Assembly: GCA_963514095.1 (NCBI GenBank) | Contig: OY741284.1 | Span: 12,240,335-12,304,334, forward strand | Source of the DNA: Eutrigla gurnardus | Taxonomy: Eukaryota > Chordata > Actinopteri > Perciformes > Triglidae | Reading direction: 5' to 3' | DNA: 64,000 nucleotides | In this document: positions 8,831-19,800 of the stretch, in pieces | How positions within the stretch are numbered: position 1 is the stretch's first letter | Layout: each line of letters opens with the position of its first letter | Made by a program: the position numbers and the translations under genes | Notes under the pieces: generated by a model | What the model saw: the letters and a program-made list of their open reading frames with translations, nothing else | What the model was told of the DNA's origin: nothing | Database searches by the model: none

Positions 8831-9900
8831 TCAGAAAATTACCACTACCAACATAAGAAAAATACACGCCAAGGGTCTGCATTCAAAATCTGACCTAATA
8901 TGCATTAACAGCAAAACACTCATAATCTAGCATACTCTGCTAAATATAAAATAGACTACACAAATAGAAGTACTTCTATTATTATGTGTATATGTTATAT
9001 TACATATACGTAACTTGTATAGATGTATATTCCACCATTGTATGTGTTTATGTATCTTATAAATTCTTCAACTTTCTTTCTGTGTCTTTTATTTATTTTA
9101 ATTACACAAGCGATTATTGGTGCAACAGCTCAACACCATCTTAACCGTAAATGTGCAACTATCATAGTCATATTACGGTAACTCATCTGCCTCCCTTTAT
9201 TCAATCATTTTTTTACATTGCATTTTGGTGACTTCTTTTTATTCAACCACAATCCTAAATTGCTTCATCGAAATGTGTTTTGCATGTTGTGAGTCATGTG
9301 CCACATTTCATGTAATTGATATAAATGTGAACAAATGACGCAGTTGTGGCGTGCAGGGATCTCTCGCTCACACAAAGAGCATCCGAGACAGGATGTCAGT
9401 GTAACAGAGGACCAAAATCTGATAAAAAAAAACAAAAAACATGTGCAAGTTATGTGGGACTCTGTGGACAACCCCCTTTTAATTAGGTAGACCTGCTCTG
9501 ACGGGTCATCATAAAACTGAAGGAAAAACACTTATATGTGACAAGGGGCAATGAAAATGTTATGCAGCTCCTTTAATAAGACACTTTATGTCCCGTGTTC
9601 AATGTAAATTAACTACTTTTGCTTAAGGACTGAAGTATACCCAGTAAAGCATATAAGTATCCAAAGGCTGGTTAAGCCTAATGATCCTTTTGACATTTTT
9701 GCACAACAAATAAATAATGTCAAATCACTTAGAAAGAGTTTATCTCGTTAAATTAAGTCTGCAGTCATCTCTCTTATGTCATCAATCTGTGTGTATGTAC
9801 ATAGAAATGTACATGCGGGAGACAAAATGTAAGTTACTACTTGCCATCCAATTCCTTGCTCTTCATTATCTTCCAAGTCCGAAAAATGAGACGTTAACGT
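8831..9900. other. AT-rich intergenic DNA, no gene seen
   Basis: About 1.1 kb between divergent genes. There is no open frame with splice support and no recognisable RNA gene. Confidence 0.5.
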
Positions 9901-10466
9901 TTGATGAATTCCAACCTCTTACTTTGAAAACAGGGAACCGGAAGTCCTAGCTAACGACTCATTCTTCATTTTGTTATTGCAAAAACTTGAGCTAGGGTGC
10001 ACTATCCCCTAAGACTTTGTGAGGGATGTACATTAACTGTTATGGAATAATAAAATGCACAAGTTGACTGACAAACGCTCAACTCTACTGCTAGATAAAT
10101 ACCTACAACCACAACGGTTAGCAAGCTAAGCTAGCTAACGCCCGGTTGAAATGGTAACCTTATGCTTGCGTCTAACTAACATTAACGTTACTTGTTATAG
10201 AGAAATGCAACATTTGGAAACGTTACACGGTTCCTCGTAGTTCCGCTTGGCGTCGGTGGAGCTCAAGTTGGTCCGACATGGACACATACATTTAGAGAGG
10301 AGTTGGGGTTTGGTGTAATATCTGTACCCCGCAAACAAACACCGAGCCCTGATGATGCCGGTCTGTCCGAAGAGCCGGTTCTTTGAACGGAGACCGAATA
10401 CAACGACCGTTTCTTAAAGCTACGACCGCCAGTTCGCCACACTGAATCGGTTATCCCATTTCATCT
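9901..10466 (+). promoter_or_regulatory. probable promoter and 5' UTR of a plus-strand gene
   Basis: It contains an ETS-type core (ACCGGAAGT at 9938-9946), typical of TATA-less housekeeping promoters. CpG content is raised between about 10190 and 10460. It lies just before the candidate start codon at 10467. This is an inference from motif and position. Confidence 0.35.
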
Positions 10467-10598
10467 ATGGCCCAGGACAATACAGGATCGGCCACCAGTT
10501 TATTAGGCACATTACCGCCACCTTCTGCTTCGGAGTGTGGGCCGAAAGCTATACCCATTAATTTTGTTTCTGTAATAAAACAACAAGAGGAAAAATGA
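10467..10598 (+). CDS. candidate first coding exon of a plus-strand gene (unrecognised)
   Basis: The ATG at 10467 opens 43 codons (start MAQDNTGSATSLLGTLPPPS) to a TGA at 10596. A GTAATA donor after 10571 would end the exon in phase 0. A weaker GTGGGC donor after 10536 would end it in phase 1 and match the acceptor of the exon at 10794. I do not recognise the product. Alternatives are an upstream open frame or a non-coding first exon. Confidence 0.35.
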   Translation: MAQDNTGSATSLLGTLPPPSASECGPKAIPINFVSVIKQQEEK

Positions 10599-10793
10599 AC
10601 ACTGATAAATTCACGTAATAGTTTCAGTTATTTCCAGCCTCTCAAATTTGAGGGGTTCAGGAAAATAACGGCCACACTAATCAACAATTGAAATAATTAA
10701 ATGCAAGCAGCTTTATAACACATTTACTGTGGTTATTGTTATGGTGTTGGGTTTAGGTGTTGATCACACTGAAATATACATTTTTACCCTCAG

Positions 10794-10915
10794 ATGTAGA
10801 TGCAGAATTTCAAAAACTGTTGAGATATTTAAATGGACAACAGACAATGAATTCATGTAAAAATACTTCACCTTGTCTTCAAGACATAATCAGATGGAGA
10901 GGTGGAGATTTCAAA
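10794..10915 (+). CDS. isolated internal exon of a plus-strand gene (unrecognised)
   Basis: A polypyrimidine tract and CAG acceptor (TTTTTACCCTCAG) precede a 122-nt open stretch ending TTCAAA|GTAAGT, a near-perfect donor. Read in the only stop-free frame (phase 1 in, phase 0 out) it encodes DVDAEFQKLLRYLNG ... CLQDIIRWRGGDFK. I do not recognise the protein. The next exon is not found before the satellite begins about 110 nt downstream, so it would lie beyond the array. Confidence 0.55.
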
Positions 10916-11022
10916 GTAAGTCTACTACATTTATCTACCTCATGATTTTATTTTCTGTATTTAATACATAATTATGATTAGATGTTTGTGATGCAAATTT
11001 TTCTTGTCAATGGACTACTGTA

Positions 11023-11514
11023 CTTCATTGAAATCCCTGACTAGGATAGTGAAAGCAACGTATCATAGCAACTGGACCATCAGGGCAGACGTTGACATGG
11101 ATCTTAATCATGCAGTCACCCCGTCTCAAATTGGAGTTACGAATCAAAATTCAAAGCTTCAAGCATTCATTGAATTCCCTGACAGGGAATCAAACAGGGG
11201 ACGCAACGGTGAGAGCGCCAAATCCTAGCCACTAGACCATCAGGAAGTGCAAATATGGGCAGACGTTGACATGGATTTAAATCTTGCAGTCACCCAGTCT
11301 CACATTGGAGTTACGAATCAAAAGTCAGAGCTTCAAGCCTTGCCTGACCGGGAATCAAACCTGGGCCACGGCGGTGAGAGCTCCAAATCCTAGCCACTAG
11401 ACCATCAGGGAGTGAGAATGAGGGCTAAATCACTGACCGGGAATCGATCCCGGGCCACGGCGGTGAGAGCGCCGAATCCTAGCCACTAGACCATCAGGGA
11501 GTGACAATGTGGGC
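11023..11514 (-). repeat. decayed left edge of the tRNA-Glu satellite
   Basis: The first unit (about 11023-11085) keeps only pieces of the tRNA (…CCCTGAC…GTGAAAGC…GACCATCAGGG). The next (about 11174-11245) carries several changes in the B box and variable region. Units at about 11338 and 11433 are near consensus. Divergence falls from the edge inward, as in satellites homogenised in their interior. Confidence 0.75.
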
Positions 11515-11714
11515 NNNNNNNNNNNNNNNNNNNNNNNNNNNNNNNNNNNNNNNNNNNNNNNNNNNNNNNNNNNNNNNNNNNNNNNNNNNNNNNNNNNNNN
11601 NNNNNNNNNNNNNNNNNNNNNNNNNNNNNNNNNNNNNNNNNNNNNNNNNNNNNNNNNNNNNNNNNNNNNNNNNNNNNNNNNNNNNNNNNNNNNNNNNNNN
11701 NNNNNNNNNNNNNN
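11515..11714. other. assembly gap (200 N)
   Basis: Exactly 200 Ns. The bases on either side (…GTGGGC and AGACGTTG…) are contiguous in the paralogous copies at 21916/21917 and about 27612/27613. Measured against those copies, nothing is missing at this point. Confidence 0.98.
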
Positions 11715-12148
11715 AGACGTTGACATGGATTTTAATCATGCAGTCAGCCAGACATGGATTTTAATCATGCAGTAGGCCAGTCTCACATTGGAGTTACGAA
11801 TCAAAAGTCACAGCTTCAAGACTTCCCTGACCGGGAATCCAACCCTGGCCACGGCGGTGAAAGCACCCAATCCTAGCCACTAGACCATCAGGGAGTGACA
11901 ATATTGGCAGACGTTGACATGGATTTTAATCATGCAGTCAGCCAGTCTCACATTGGAGTTACGAATCAAAAGTCACAGCTTCAAGACTTCCCTGACCGGG
12001 AATTGAACCGGGGCCGCGGCGGTGAGAGCGCCGAATCCTAGCCACTAGACCATCAGGGAGTGACAATGAGGGCTAATTCCCTGACCAGGAATCGAACCCG
12101 GGCCACGGCAGTGAAAGCTCCGAATCCTAGCCACTAGACCATCAGTGA
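11715..12148 (-). repeat. edge-type satellite block shared with 21917-22350 and 27613-28046
   Basis: It contains units with T-arm text AATCCAACCCTGG and an AATTGAACCGGGG variant, plus the GGCAGTGAAAGC unit. All three recur in the same order at the two internal positions, at offsets of about 10.2 kb and 15.9 kb. Confidence 0.8.
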
Positions 12149-12514
12149 GTGACAATATAGGCAGACGTTGACATGGATTTTAATCATGCAGTCAGCCAGA
12201 CATGGATTTTAATCATGCAGTCAGCCAGTCTCACATTGGAGTTACGAATCAAAAGTCACAGCTTCAAGACTTCGCTGACCGGGAATCGAACCCGGGCCGC
12301 GGCGGTGAAAGCGCCGAATCCTAGCCACTAGACAATCAGGGAGTGACAATATAGGCAGACGTTGACATGGATTTTAATCATGCAGTCACATTGGAGTTAC
12401 GAATCAAAAGGAACAGCTTCAAGACTTCCCTGACCGGGAATCGAACCCGGGCCGCGGCGGTGAGAGCACCGAATCCTCGCCACTAGACCATCAGGGAATG
12501 ACAATGTGGGCTAA

Positions 12515-12553
12515 TTCCCTGACAGGGAATCCTAGCCACTAGACCATAAGGGA
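12515..12553 (-). pseudogene. 39-nt internally deleted tRNA-Glu remnant
   Basis: It keeps the 5' acceptor strand, the A box and the D arm, then jumps to the 3' acceptor strand. The anticodon arm and most of the T arm are gone. The junction falls in GATTC, present both after the D arm and in the T loop of the intact gene. It recurs twice per 1502-bp period (TTCCCTGACAGGG and TTCACTGACAGGG forms). Confidence 0.8.
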
Positions 12554-12570
12554 GTGACAATGAGGGCTAA

Positions 12571-12636
12571 TTCCCTGACGGGGAATCGAACCCCGGCAGC
12601 AAAAGAGCCGGATGCTAGCCACTAGACCATCAGGGA
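12571..12636 (-). pseudogene. compact tRNA-Glu-like unit with TTT (Lys) anticodon
   Basis: The same compact 66-nt body, but the loop reads CTTTTGC, so positions 34-36 are TTT, the Lys anticodon, in a Glu-type body. The B box is intact (GGTTCGATTCC). The variable region is missing, making a working tRNA improbable. It recurs at about 14078 and every 1502 bp through domain A. Confidence 0.7.
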
Positions 12637-13166
12637 GTGACAACATGGGTAGATGTTGACATGGATTTCAATCATGCAGTCACCCAGTCTCACATTGGAG
12701 TTAGGAATCAAATGTCACAGCTTCAAGCCTTCATTGAATTCCCTGACGGGGAACCGAACCCCGGCCGCGGCGGTGAGAGCGCCGAATCCTAGCCACTAGA
12801 CCATCAGGGAGTGACAATGAGGGCTAATTCCCTGACCAGGAATCGAACCCGGGCCACGGCGGTGAAAGCTCCGAATCCTAGCCACTAGACCATCAGGGAG
12901 TGACAATATGGGCAGACGTTGACATGGATTTTAATCATGCAGTCAGCCAGACATGGATTTTAATCATTCTGTCAGCCAGTCTCACATTGGAGTTACGAAT
13001 CAAAAGTCACAGCTTCAAGACTTCCCTGACCGGGAATCGAACCCGGGCCGCGGCGGTGAGAGCGCCGAATCCTAGCCACTAGACCATCAGGGAGTGACAA
13101 TGTGGGCTAATTCACTGACAGGGAATCCTAGCCACTAGACCATAAGGGAGTGACAATGAGGGCTAA

Positions 13167-13232
13167 TTCCCTGACCAGGAATGGAACCCCGGCAGCGAAA
13201 GAGCCGGATCCTAGTCACTAGACCATCAGGGA
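13167..13232 (-). pseudogene. compact 66-nt tRNA-Glu(TTC)-like unit
   Basis: Six bases shorter than normal because the variable region is lost. The loop reads CTTTCGC with anticodon TTC. The B box is altered to GGTTCCATTCC. The anticodon and T stems would have to share bases, so a functional tRNA is unlikely. One copy occurs per higher-order period in all domains. Confidence 0.75.
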
Positions 13233-13406
13233 GTGACAACATGGGTAGATGTTGACATGGATTTCAATCTTGCAGTCACCCAGTCTCAGATTGGAGTTAG
13301 GAATCAAAAGTCACAGCTTCAAGCCTTCATTGAATTCCCTGACGGGGAATCGAACCCCGGCCGCGGCGGTGAGAGCGCCGAATCCTAGCCACTAGACCAT
13401 CAGGGA

Positions 13407-13423
13407 GTGACAATGTGGGCTAA
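13407..13423 (-). repeat. representative short 17-nt spacer without terminator
   Basis: GTGACAATGTGGGCTAA on the plus strand links two tRNA units. It shares its first 14 bases with the start of the long spacer and lacks the rest, including the TTTT. About half the junctions in a 1502-bp period are of this type. Confidence 0.85.
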
Positions 13424-13558
13424 TTCCCTGACCGGGAATCGAACCTGGGCCGCGGCGGTGAAAGCGCCGAATCCTAGCCACTAGACCATCAGGGAGTGAC
13501 AATATAGGCAGACGTTGACATGGATTTTAATCATGCAGTCACATTGGAGTTACGAATC

Positions 13559-13562
13559 AAAA
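13559..13562 (-). terminator. representative Pol III terminator (TTTT) in a long spacer
   Basis: On the minus strand the long spacer reads TTCCTTTTGATTCG or GACTTTTGATTCG just downstream of the tRNA 3' end, giving a four-T stop. One spacer class (CAAATGTC on the plus strand, for example near 12709) has only TTT. Copies at 21415 and 27111 have TTTTT. Confidence 0.65.
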
Positions 13563-13578
13563 GGAACAGCTTCAAGAC

Positions 13579-13650
13579 TTCCCTGACCGGGAATCGAACC
13601 CGGGCCGCGGCGGTGAGAGCGCCGAATCCTAGCCACTAGACCATCAGGGA
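13579..13650 (-). tRNA. tRNA-Glu(CTC), representative intact unit
   Basis: A 72-nt unit. The acceptor stem is fully paired (TCCCTGA with TCAGGGA, discriminator A), the A box TGGTCTAGTGG and B box GGTTCGATTCC are intact, and the anticodon arm CGGCG-CTCTCAC-CGCCG is perfectly paired with anticodon CTC. It is followed on the minus strand by a TTTT terminator 16 nt downstream. Many identical copies recur through the array. It looks transcribable; whether it is expressed cannot be told. Confidence 0.88.
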
Positions 13651-13772
13651 GTGACAATGTGGGCAGACGTTGAAATGGATTTTAATCATGCAGTCAGCCA
13701 GACATGGATTTTAATCATGCAGTCAGCCAGTCTCACATTGGAGTTACGAATCAAAAGTCACAGCTTCAAGAC
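13651..13772 (-). repeat. long spacer with internal 29-bp tandem duplication
   Basis: The segment starting ACATGGATTTTAATCATGC is present twice in tandem (about 13674-13731). Other long spacers have it once, and a third class lacks about 10 bases between GCAGTCA and CATTGG. In one plus-strand frame these spacers are open, which creates the recurrent spurious 60-codon frames. Confidence 0.75.
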
Positions 13773-13844
13773 TTCGCTGACCGGGAATCGAACCCGGGCC
13801 GCGGCGGTGAAAGCGCCGAATCCTAGCCACTAGACAATCAGGGA
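13773..13844 (-). pseudogene. defective tRNA-Glu(TTC) unit
   Basis: It carries two linked defects found at this place in every domain A copy. The 3' acceptor strand reads TCAGCGAA, giving a C-C mismatch with position 3. Position 9 is T instead of G, breaking the A box (TTGTCTAGTGG). It is probably poorly transcribed and unstable. Confidence 0.75.
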
Positions 13845-16800
13845 GTGACAATATAGGCAGACGTTGACATGGATTTTAATCATGCAGTCACATTGGAGTT
13901 ACGAATCAAAAGGAACAGCTTCAAGACTTCCCTGACCGGGAATCGAACCCGGGCCGCGGCGGTGAGAACACCGAATCCTCGCCACTAGACCATCAGGGAA
14001 TGACAATGTGGGCTAATTCCCTGACAGGGAATCCTAGCCACTAGACCATAAGGGAGTGACAATGAGGGCTAATTCCCTGACGGGGAATCGAACCCCGGCA
14101 GCAAAAGAGCTGGATGCTAGCCACTAGACCATCAGGGAGTGACAACATGGGTAGATGTTGACATGGATTTCAATCATGCAGTCACCCAGTCTCACATTGG
14201 AGTTAGGAATCAAATGTCACAGCTTCAAGCCTTCATTGAATTCCCTGACGGGGAACCGAACCCCGGCCGCGGCGGTGAGAGCGCCGAATCCTAGCCACTA
14301 GACCATCAGGGAGTGACAATGAGGGCTAATTCCCTGACCAGGAATCGAACCCGGGCCACGGCGGTGAAAGCTCCGAATCCTAGCCACTAGACCATCAGGG
14401 AGTGACAATATAGGCAGACGTTGACATGGATTTTAATCATGCAGTCAGCCAGACATGGATTTTAATCATTCTGTCAGCCAGTCTCACATTGGAGTTACGA
14501 ATCAAAAGTCACAGCTTCAAGACTTCCCTGACCGGGAATCGAACCCGGGCCGCGGCGGTGAGAGCGCCGAATCCTAGCCACTAGACCATCAGGGAGTGAC
14601 AATGTGGGCTAATTCACTGACAGGGAATCCTAGCCACTAGACCATAAGGGAGTGACACTGAGGGCTAATTCCCTGACCAGGAATGGAACCCCGGCAGCGA
14701 AAGAGCCGGATCCTAGTCACTAGACCATCAGGGAGTGACAACATGGGTAGATGTTGACATGGATTTCAATCTTGCAGTCACCCAGTCTCAGATTGGAGTT
14801 AGGAATCAAAAGTCACAGCTTCAAGCCTTCATTGAATTCCCTGACGGGGAATCGAACCCCGGCCGCGGCGGTGAGAGCGCCGAATCCTAGCCACTAGACC
14901 ATCAGGGAGTGACAATGTGGGCTAATTCCCTGACCGGGAATCGAACCTGGGCCGCGGCGGTGAAAGCGCCGAATCCTAGCCACTAGACCATCAGGGAGTG
15001 ACAATATAGGCAGACGTTGACATGGATTTTAATCATGCAGTCACATTGGAGTTACGAATCAAAAGGAACAGCTTCAAGACTTGCCTGACCGGGAATCGAA
15101 CCCGGGCCGCGGCGGTGAGAGCGCCGAATCCTAGCCACTAGACCATCAGGGAGTGACAATGTGGGCAGACGTTGAAATGGATTTTAATCATGCAGTCAGC
15201 CAGACATGGATTTTAATCATGCAGTCAGCCAGTCTCACATTGGAGTTACGAATCAAAAGTCACAGCTTCAAGACTTCGCTGACCGGGAATCGAACCCGGG
15301 CCGCGGCGGTGAAAGCGCCGAATCCTAGCCACTAGACAATCAGGGAGTGACAATATAGGCAGACGTTGACATGGATTTTAATCATGCAGTCACATTGGAG
15401 TTACGAATCAAAAGGAACAGCTTCAAGACTTCCCTGACCGGGAATCGAACCCGGGCCGCGGCGGTGAGAGCACCGAATCCTCGCCACTAGACCATCAGGG
15501 AATGACAATGTGGGCTAATTCCCTGACAGGGAATCCTAGCCACTAGACCATAAGGGAGTGACAATGAGGGCTAATTCCCTGACGGGGAATCGAACCCCGG
15601 CAGCAAAAGAGCTGGATGCTAGCCACTAGACCATCAGGGAGTGACAACATGGGTAGATGTTGACATGGATTTCAATCATGCAGTCACCCAGTCTCACATT
15701 GGAGTTAGGAATCAAATGTCACAGCTTCAAGCCTTCATTGAATTCCCTGACGGGGAACCGAACCCCGGCCGCGGCGGTGAGAGCGCCGAATCCTAGCCAC
15801 TAGACCATCAGGGAGTGACAATGAGGGCTAATTCCCTGACCAGGAATCGAACCCGGGCCACGGCGGTGAAAGCTCCGAATCCTAGCCACTAGACCATCAG
15901 GGAGTGACAATATAGGCAGACGTTGACATGGATTTTAATCATGCAGTCAGCCAGACATGGATTTTAATCATTCTGTCAGCCAGTCTCACATTGGAGTTAC
16001 GAATCAAAAGTCACAGCTTCAAGACTTCCCTGACCGGGAATCGAACCCGGGCCGCGGCGGTGAGAGCGCCGAATCCTAGCCACTAGACCATCAGGGAGTG
16101 ACAATGTGGGCTAATTCACTGACAGGGAATCCTAGCCACTAGACCATAAGGGAGTGACACTGAGGGCTAATTCCCTGACCAGGAATGGAACCCCGGCAGC
16201 GAAAGAGCCGGATCCTAGTCACTAGACCATCAGGGAGTGACAACATGGGTAGATGTTGACATGGATTTCAATCTTGCAGTCACCCAGTCTCAGATTGGAG
16301 TTAGGAATCAAAAGTCACAGCTTCAAGCCTTCATTGAATTCCCTGACGGGGAATCGAACCCCGGCCGCGGCGGTGAGAGCGCCGAATCCTAGCCACTAGA
16401 CCATCAGGGAGTGACAATGTGGGCTAATTCCCTGACCGGGAATCGAACCGGGGCCGCGGCGGTGAAAGCGCCGAATCCTAGCCACTAGACCATCAGGGAG
16501 TGACAATATAGGCAGACGTTGACATGGATTTTAATCATGCAGTCACATTGGAGTTACGAATCAAAAGGAACAGCTTCAAGACTTCCCTGACCGGGAATCG
16601 AACCCGGGCCGCGGCGGTGAGAGCGCCGGATCCTAGCCACTAGACCATCAGGGAGTGACAATGTGGGCAGACGTTGAAATGGATTTTAATCATGCAGTCA
16701 GCCAGACATGGATTTTAATCATGCAGTCAGCCAGTCTCACATTGGAGTTACGAATCAAAAGTCACAGCTTCAAGACTTCGCTGACCGGGAATCGAACCCG

Positions 16801-19800
16801 GGCCGCGGCGGTGAAAGCGCCGAATCCTAGCCACTAGACAATCAGGGAGTGACAATATAGGCAGACGTTGACATGGATTTTAATCATGCAGTCACATTGG
16901 AGTTACGAATCAAAAGGAACAGCTTCAAGACTTCCCTGACCGGGAATCGAACCCGGGCCGCGGCGGTGAGAGCACCGAATCCTCGCCACTAGACCATCAG
17001 GGAATGACAATGTGGGCTAATTCCCTGACAGGGAATCCTAGCCACTAGACCATAAGGGAGTGACAATGAGGGCTAATTCCCTGACGGGGAATCGAACCCC
17101 GGCAGCAAAAGAGCTGGATGCTAGCCACTAGACCATCAGGGAGTGACAACATGGGTAGATGTTGACATGGATTTCAATCATGCAGTCACCCAGTCTCACA
17201 TTGGAGTTAGGAATCAAATGTCACAGCTTCAAGCCTTCATTGAATTCCCTGACGGGGAACCGAACCCCGGCCGCGGCGGTGAGAGCGCCGAATCCTAGCC
17301 ACTAGACCATCAGGGAGTGACAATGAGGGCTAATTCCCTGACCAGGAATCGAACCCGGGCCACGGCGGTGAAAGCTCCGAATCCTAGCCACTAGACCATC
17401 AGGGAGTGACAATATAGGCAGACGTTGACATGGATTTTAATCATGCAGTCAGCCAGACATGGATTTTAATCATTCTGTCAGCCAGTCTCACATTGGAGTT
17501 ACGAATCAAAAGTCACAGCTTCAAGACTTCCCTGACCGGGAATCGAACCCGGGCCGCGGCGGTGAGAGCGCCGAATCCTAGCCACTAGACCATCAGGGAG
17601 TGACAATGTGGGCTAATTCACTGACAGGGAATCCTAGCCACTAGACCATAAGGGAGTGACACTGAGGGCTAATTCCCTGACCAGGAATGGAACCCCGGCA
17701 GCGAAAGAGCCGGATCCTAGTCACTAGACCATCAGGGAGTGACAACATGGGTAGATGTTGACATGGATTTCAATCTTGCAGTCACCCAGTCTCAGATTGG
17801 AGTTAGGAATCAAAAGTCACAGCTTCAAGCCTTCATTGAATTCCCTGACGGGGAATCGAACCCCGGCCGCGGCGGTGAGAGCGCCGAATCCTAGCCACTA
17901 GACCATCAGGGAGTGACAATGTGGGCTAATTCCCTGACCGGGAATCGAACCGGGGCCGCGGCGGTGAAAGCGCCGAATCCTAGCCACTAGACCATCAGGG
18001 AGTGACAATATAGGCAGACGTTGACATGGATTTTAATCATGCAGTCACATTGGAGTTACGAATCAAAAGGAACAGCTTCAAGACTTCCCTGACCGGGAAT
18101 CGAACCCGGGCCGCGGCGGTGAGAGCGCCGGATCCTAGCCACTAGACCATCAGGGAGTGACAATGTGGGCAGACGTTGAAATGGATTTTAATCATGCAGT
18201 CAGCCAGACATGGATTTTAATCATGCAGTCAGCCAGTCTCACATTGGAGTTACGAATCAAAAGTCACAGCTTCAAGACTTCGCTGACCGGGAATCGAACC
18301 CGGGCCGCGGCGGTGAAAGCGCCGAATCCTAGCCACTAGACAATCAGGGAGTGACAATATAGGCAGACGTTGACATGGATTTTAATCATGCAGTCACATT
18401 GGAGTTACGAATCAAAAGGAACAGCTTCAAGACTTCCCTGACCGGGAATCGAACCCGGGCCGCGGCGGTGAGAGCACCGAATCCTCGCCACTAGACCATC
18501 AGGGAATGACAATGTGGGCTAATTCCCTGACAGGGAATCCTAGCCACTAGACCATAAGGGAGTGACAATGAGGGCTAATTCCCTGACGGGGAATCGAACC
18601 CCGGCAGCAAAAGAGCTGGATGCTAGCCACTAGACCATCAGGGAGTGACAACATGGGTAGATGTTGACATGGATTTCAATCATGCAGTCACCCAGTCTCA
18701 CATTGGAGTTAGGAATCAAATGTCACAGCTTCAAGCCTTCATTGAATTCCCTGACGGGGAACCGAACCCCGGCCGCGGCGGTGAGAGCGCCGAATCCTAG
18801 CCACTAGACCATCAGGGAGTGACAATGAGGGCTAATTCCCTGACCAGGAATCGAACCCGGGCCACGGCGGTGAAAGCTCCGAATCCTAGCCACTAGACCA
18901 TCAGGGAGTGACAATATAGGCAGACGTTGACATGGATTTTAATCATGCAGTCAGCCAGACATGGATTTTAATCATTCTGTCAGCCAGTCTCACATTGGAG
19001 TTACGAATCAAAAGTCACAGCTTCAAGACTTCCCTGACCGGGAATCGAACCCGGGCCGCGGCGGTGAGAGCGCCGAATCCTAGCCACTAGACCATCAGGG
19101 AGTGACAATGTGGGCTAATTCACTGACAGGGAATCCTAGCCACTAGACCATAAGGGAGTGACACTGAGGGCTAATTCCCTGACCAGGAATGGAACCCCGG
19201 CAGCGAAAGAGCCGGATCCTAGTCACTAGACCATCAGGGAGTGACAACATGGGTAGATGTTGACATGGATTTCAATCTTGCAGTCACCCAGTCTCAGATT
19301 GGAGTTAGGAATCAAAAGTCACAGCTTCAAGCCTTCATTGAATTCCCTGACGGGGAATCGAACCCCGGCCGCGGCGGTGAGAGCGCCGAATCCTAGCCAC
19401 TAGACCATCAGGGAGTGACAATGTGGGCTAATTCCCTGACCGGGAATCGAACCTGGGCCGCGGCGGTGAAAGCGCCGAATCCTAGCCACTAGACCATCAG
19501 GGAGTGACAATATAGGCAGACGTTGACATGGATTTTAATCATGCAGTCACATTGGAGTTACGAATCAAAAGGAACAGCTTCAAGACTTGCCTGACCGGGA
19601 ATCGAACCCGGGCCGCGGCGGTGAGAGCGCCGAATCCTAGCCACTAGACCATCAGGGAGTGACAATGTGGGCAGACGTTGAAATGGATTTTAATCATGCA
19701 GTCAGCCAGACATGGATTTTAATCATGCAGTCAGCCAGTCTCACATTGGAGTTACGAATCAAAAGTCACAGCTTCAAGACTTCGCTGACCGGGAATCGAA

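Noticed and set aside
11430..11775. Open frames crossing the N block
   Set aside because: They are artefacts of translating 200 Ns.
13651..13833. Recurrent 60-codon plus-strand open frames (start MTMWADVEMDFNHAV) every 1.2-1.6 kb
   Set aside because: They read through spacer and the antisense of a tRNA unit, start from GTG, and recur only because the satellite recurs. No codon or splice evidence supports translation.
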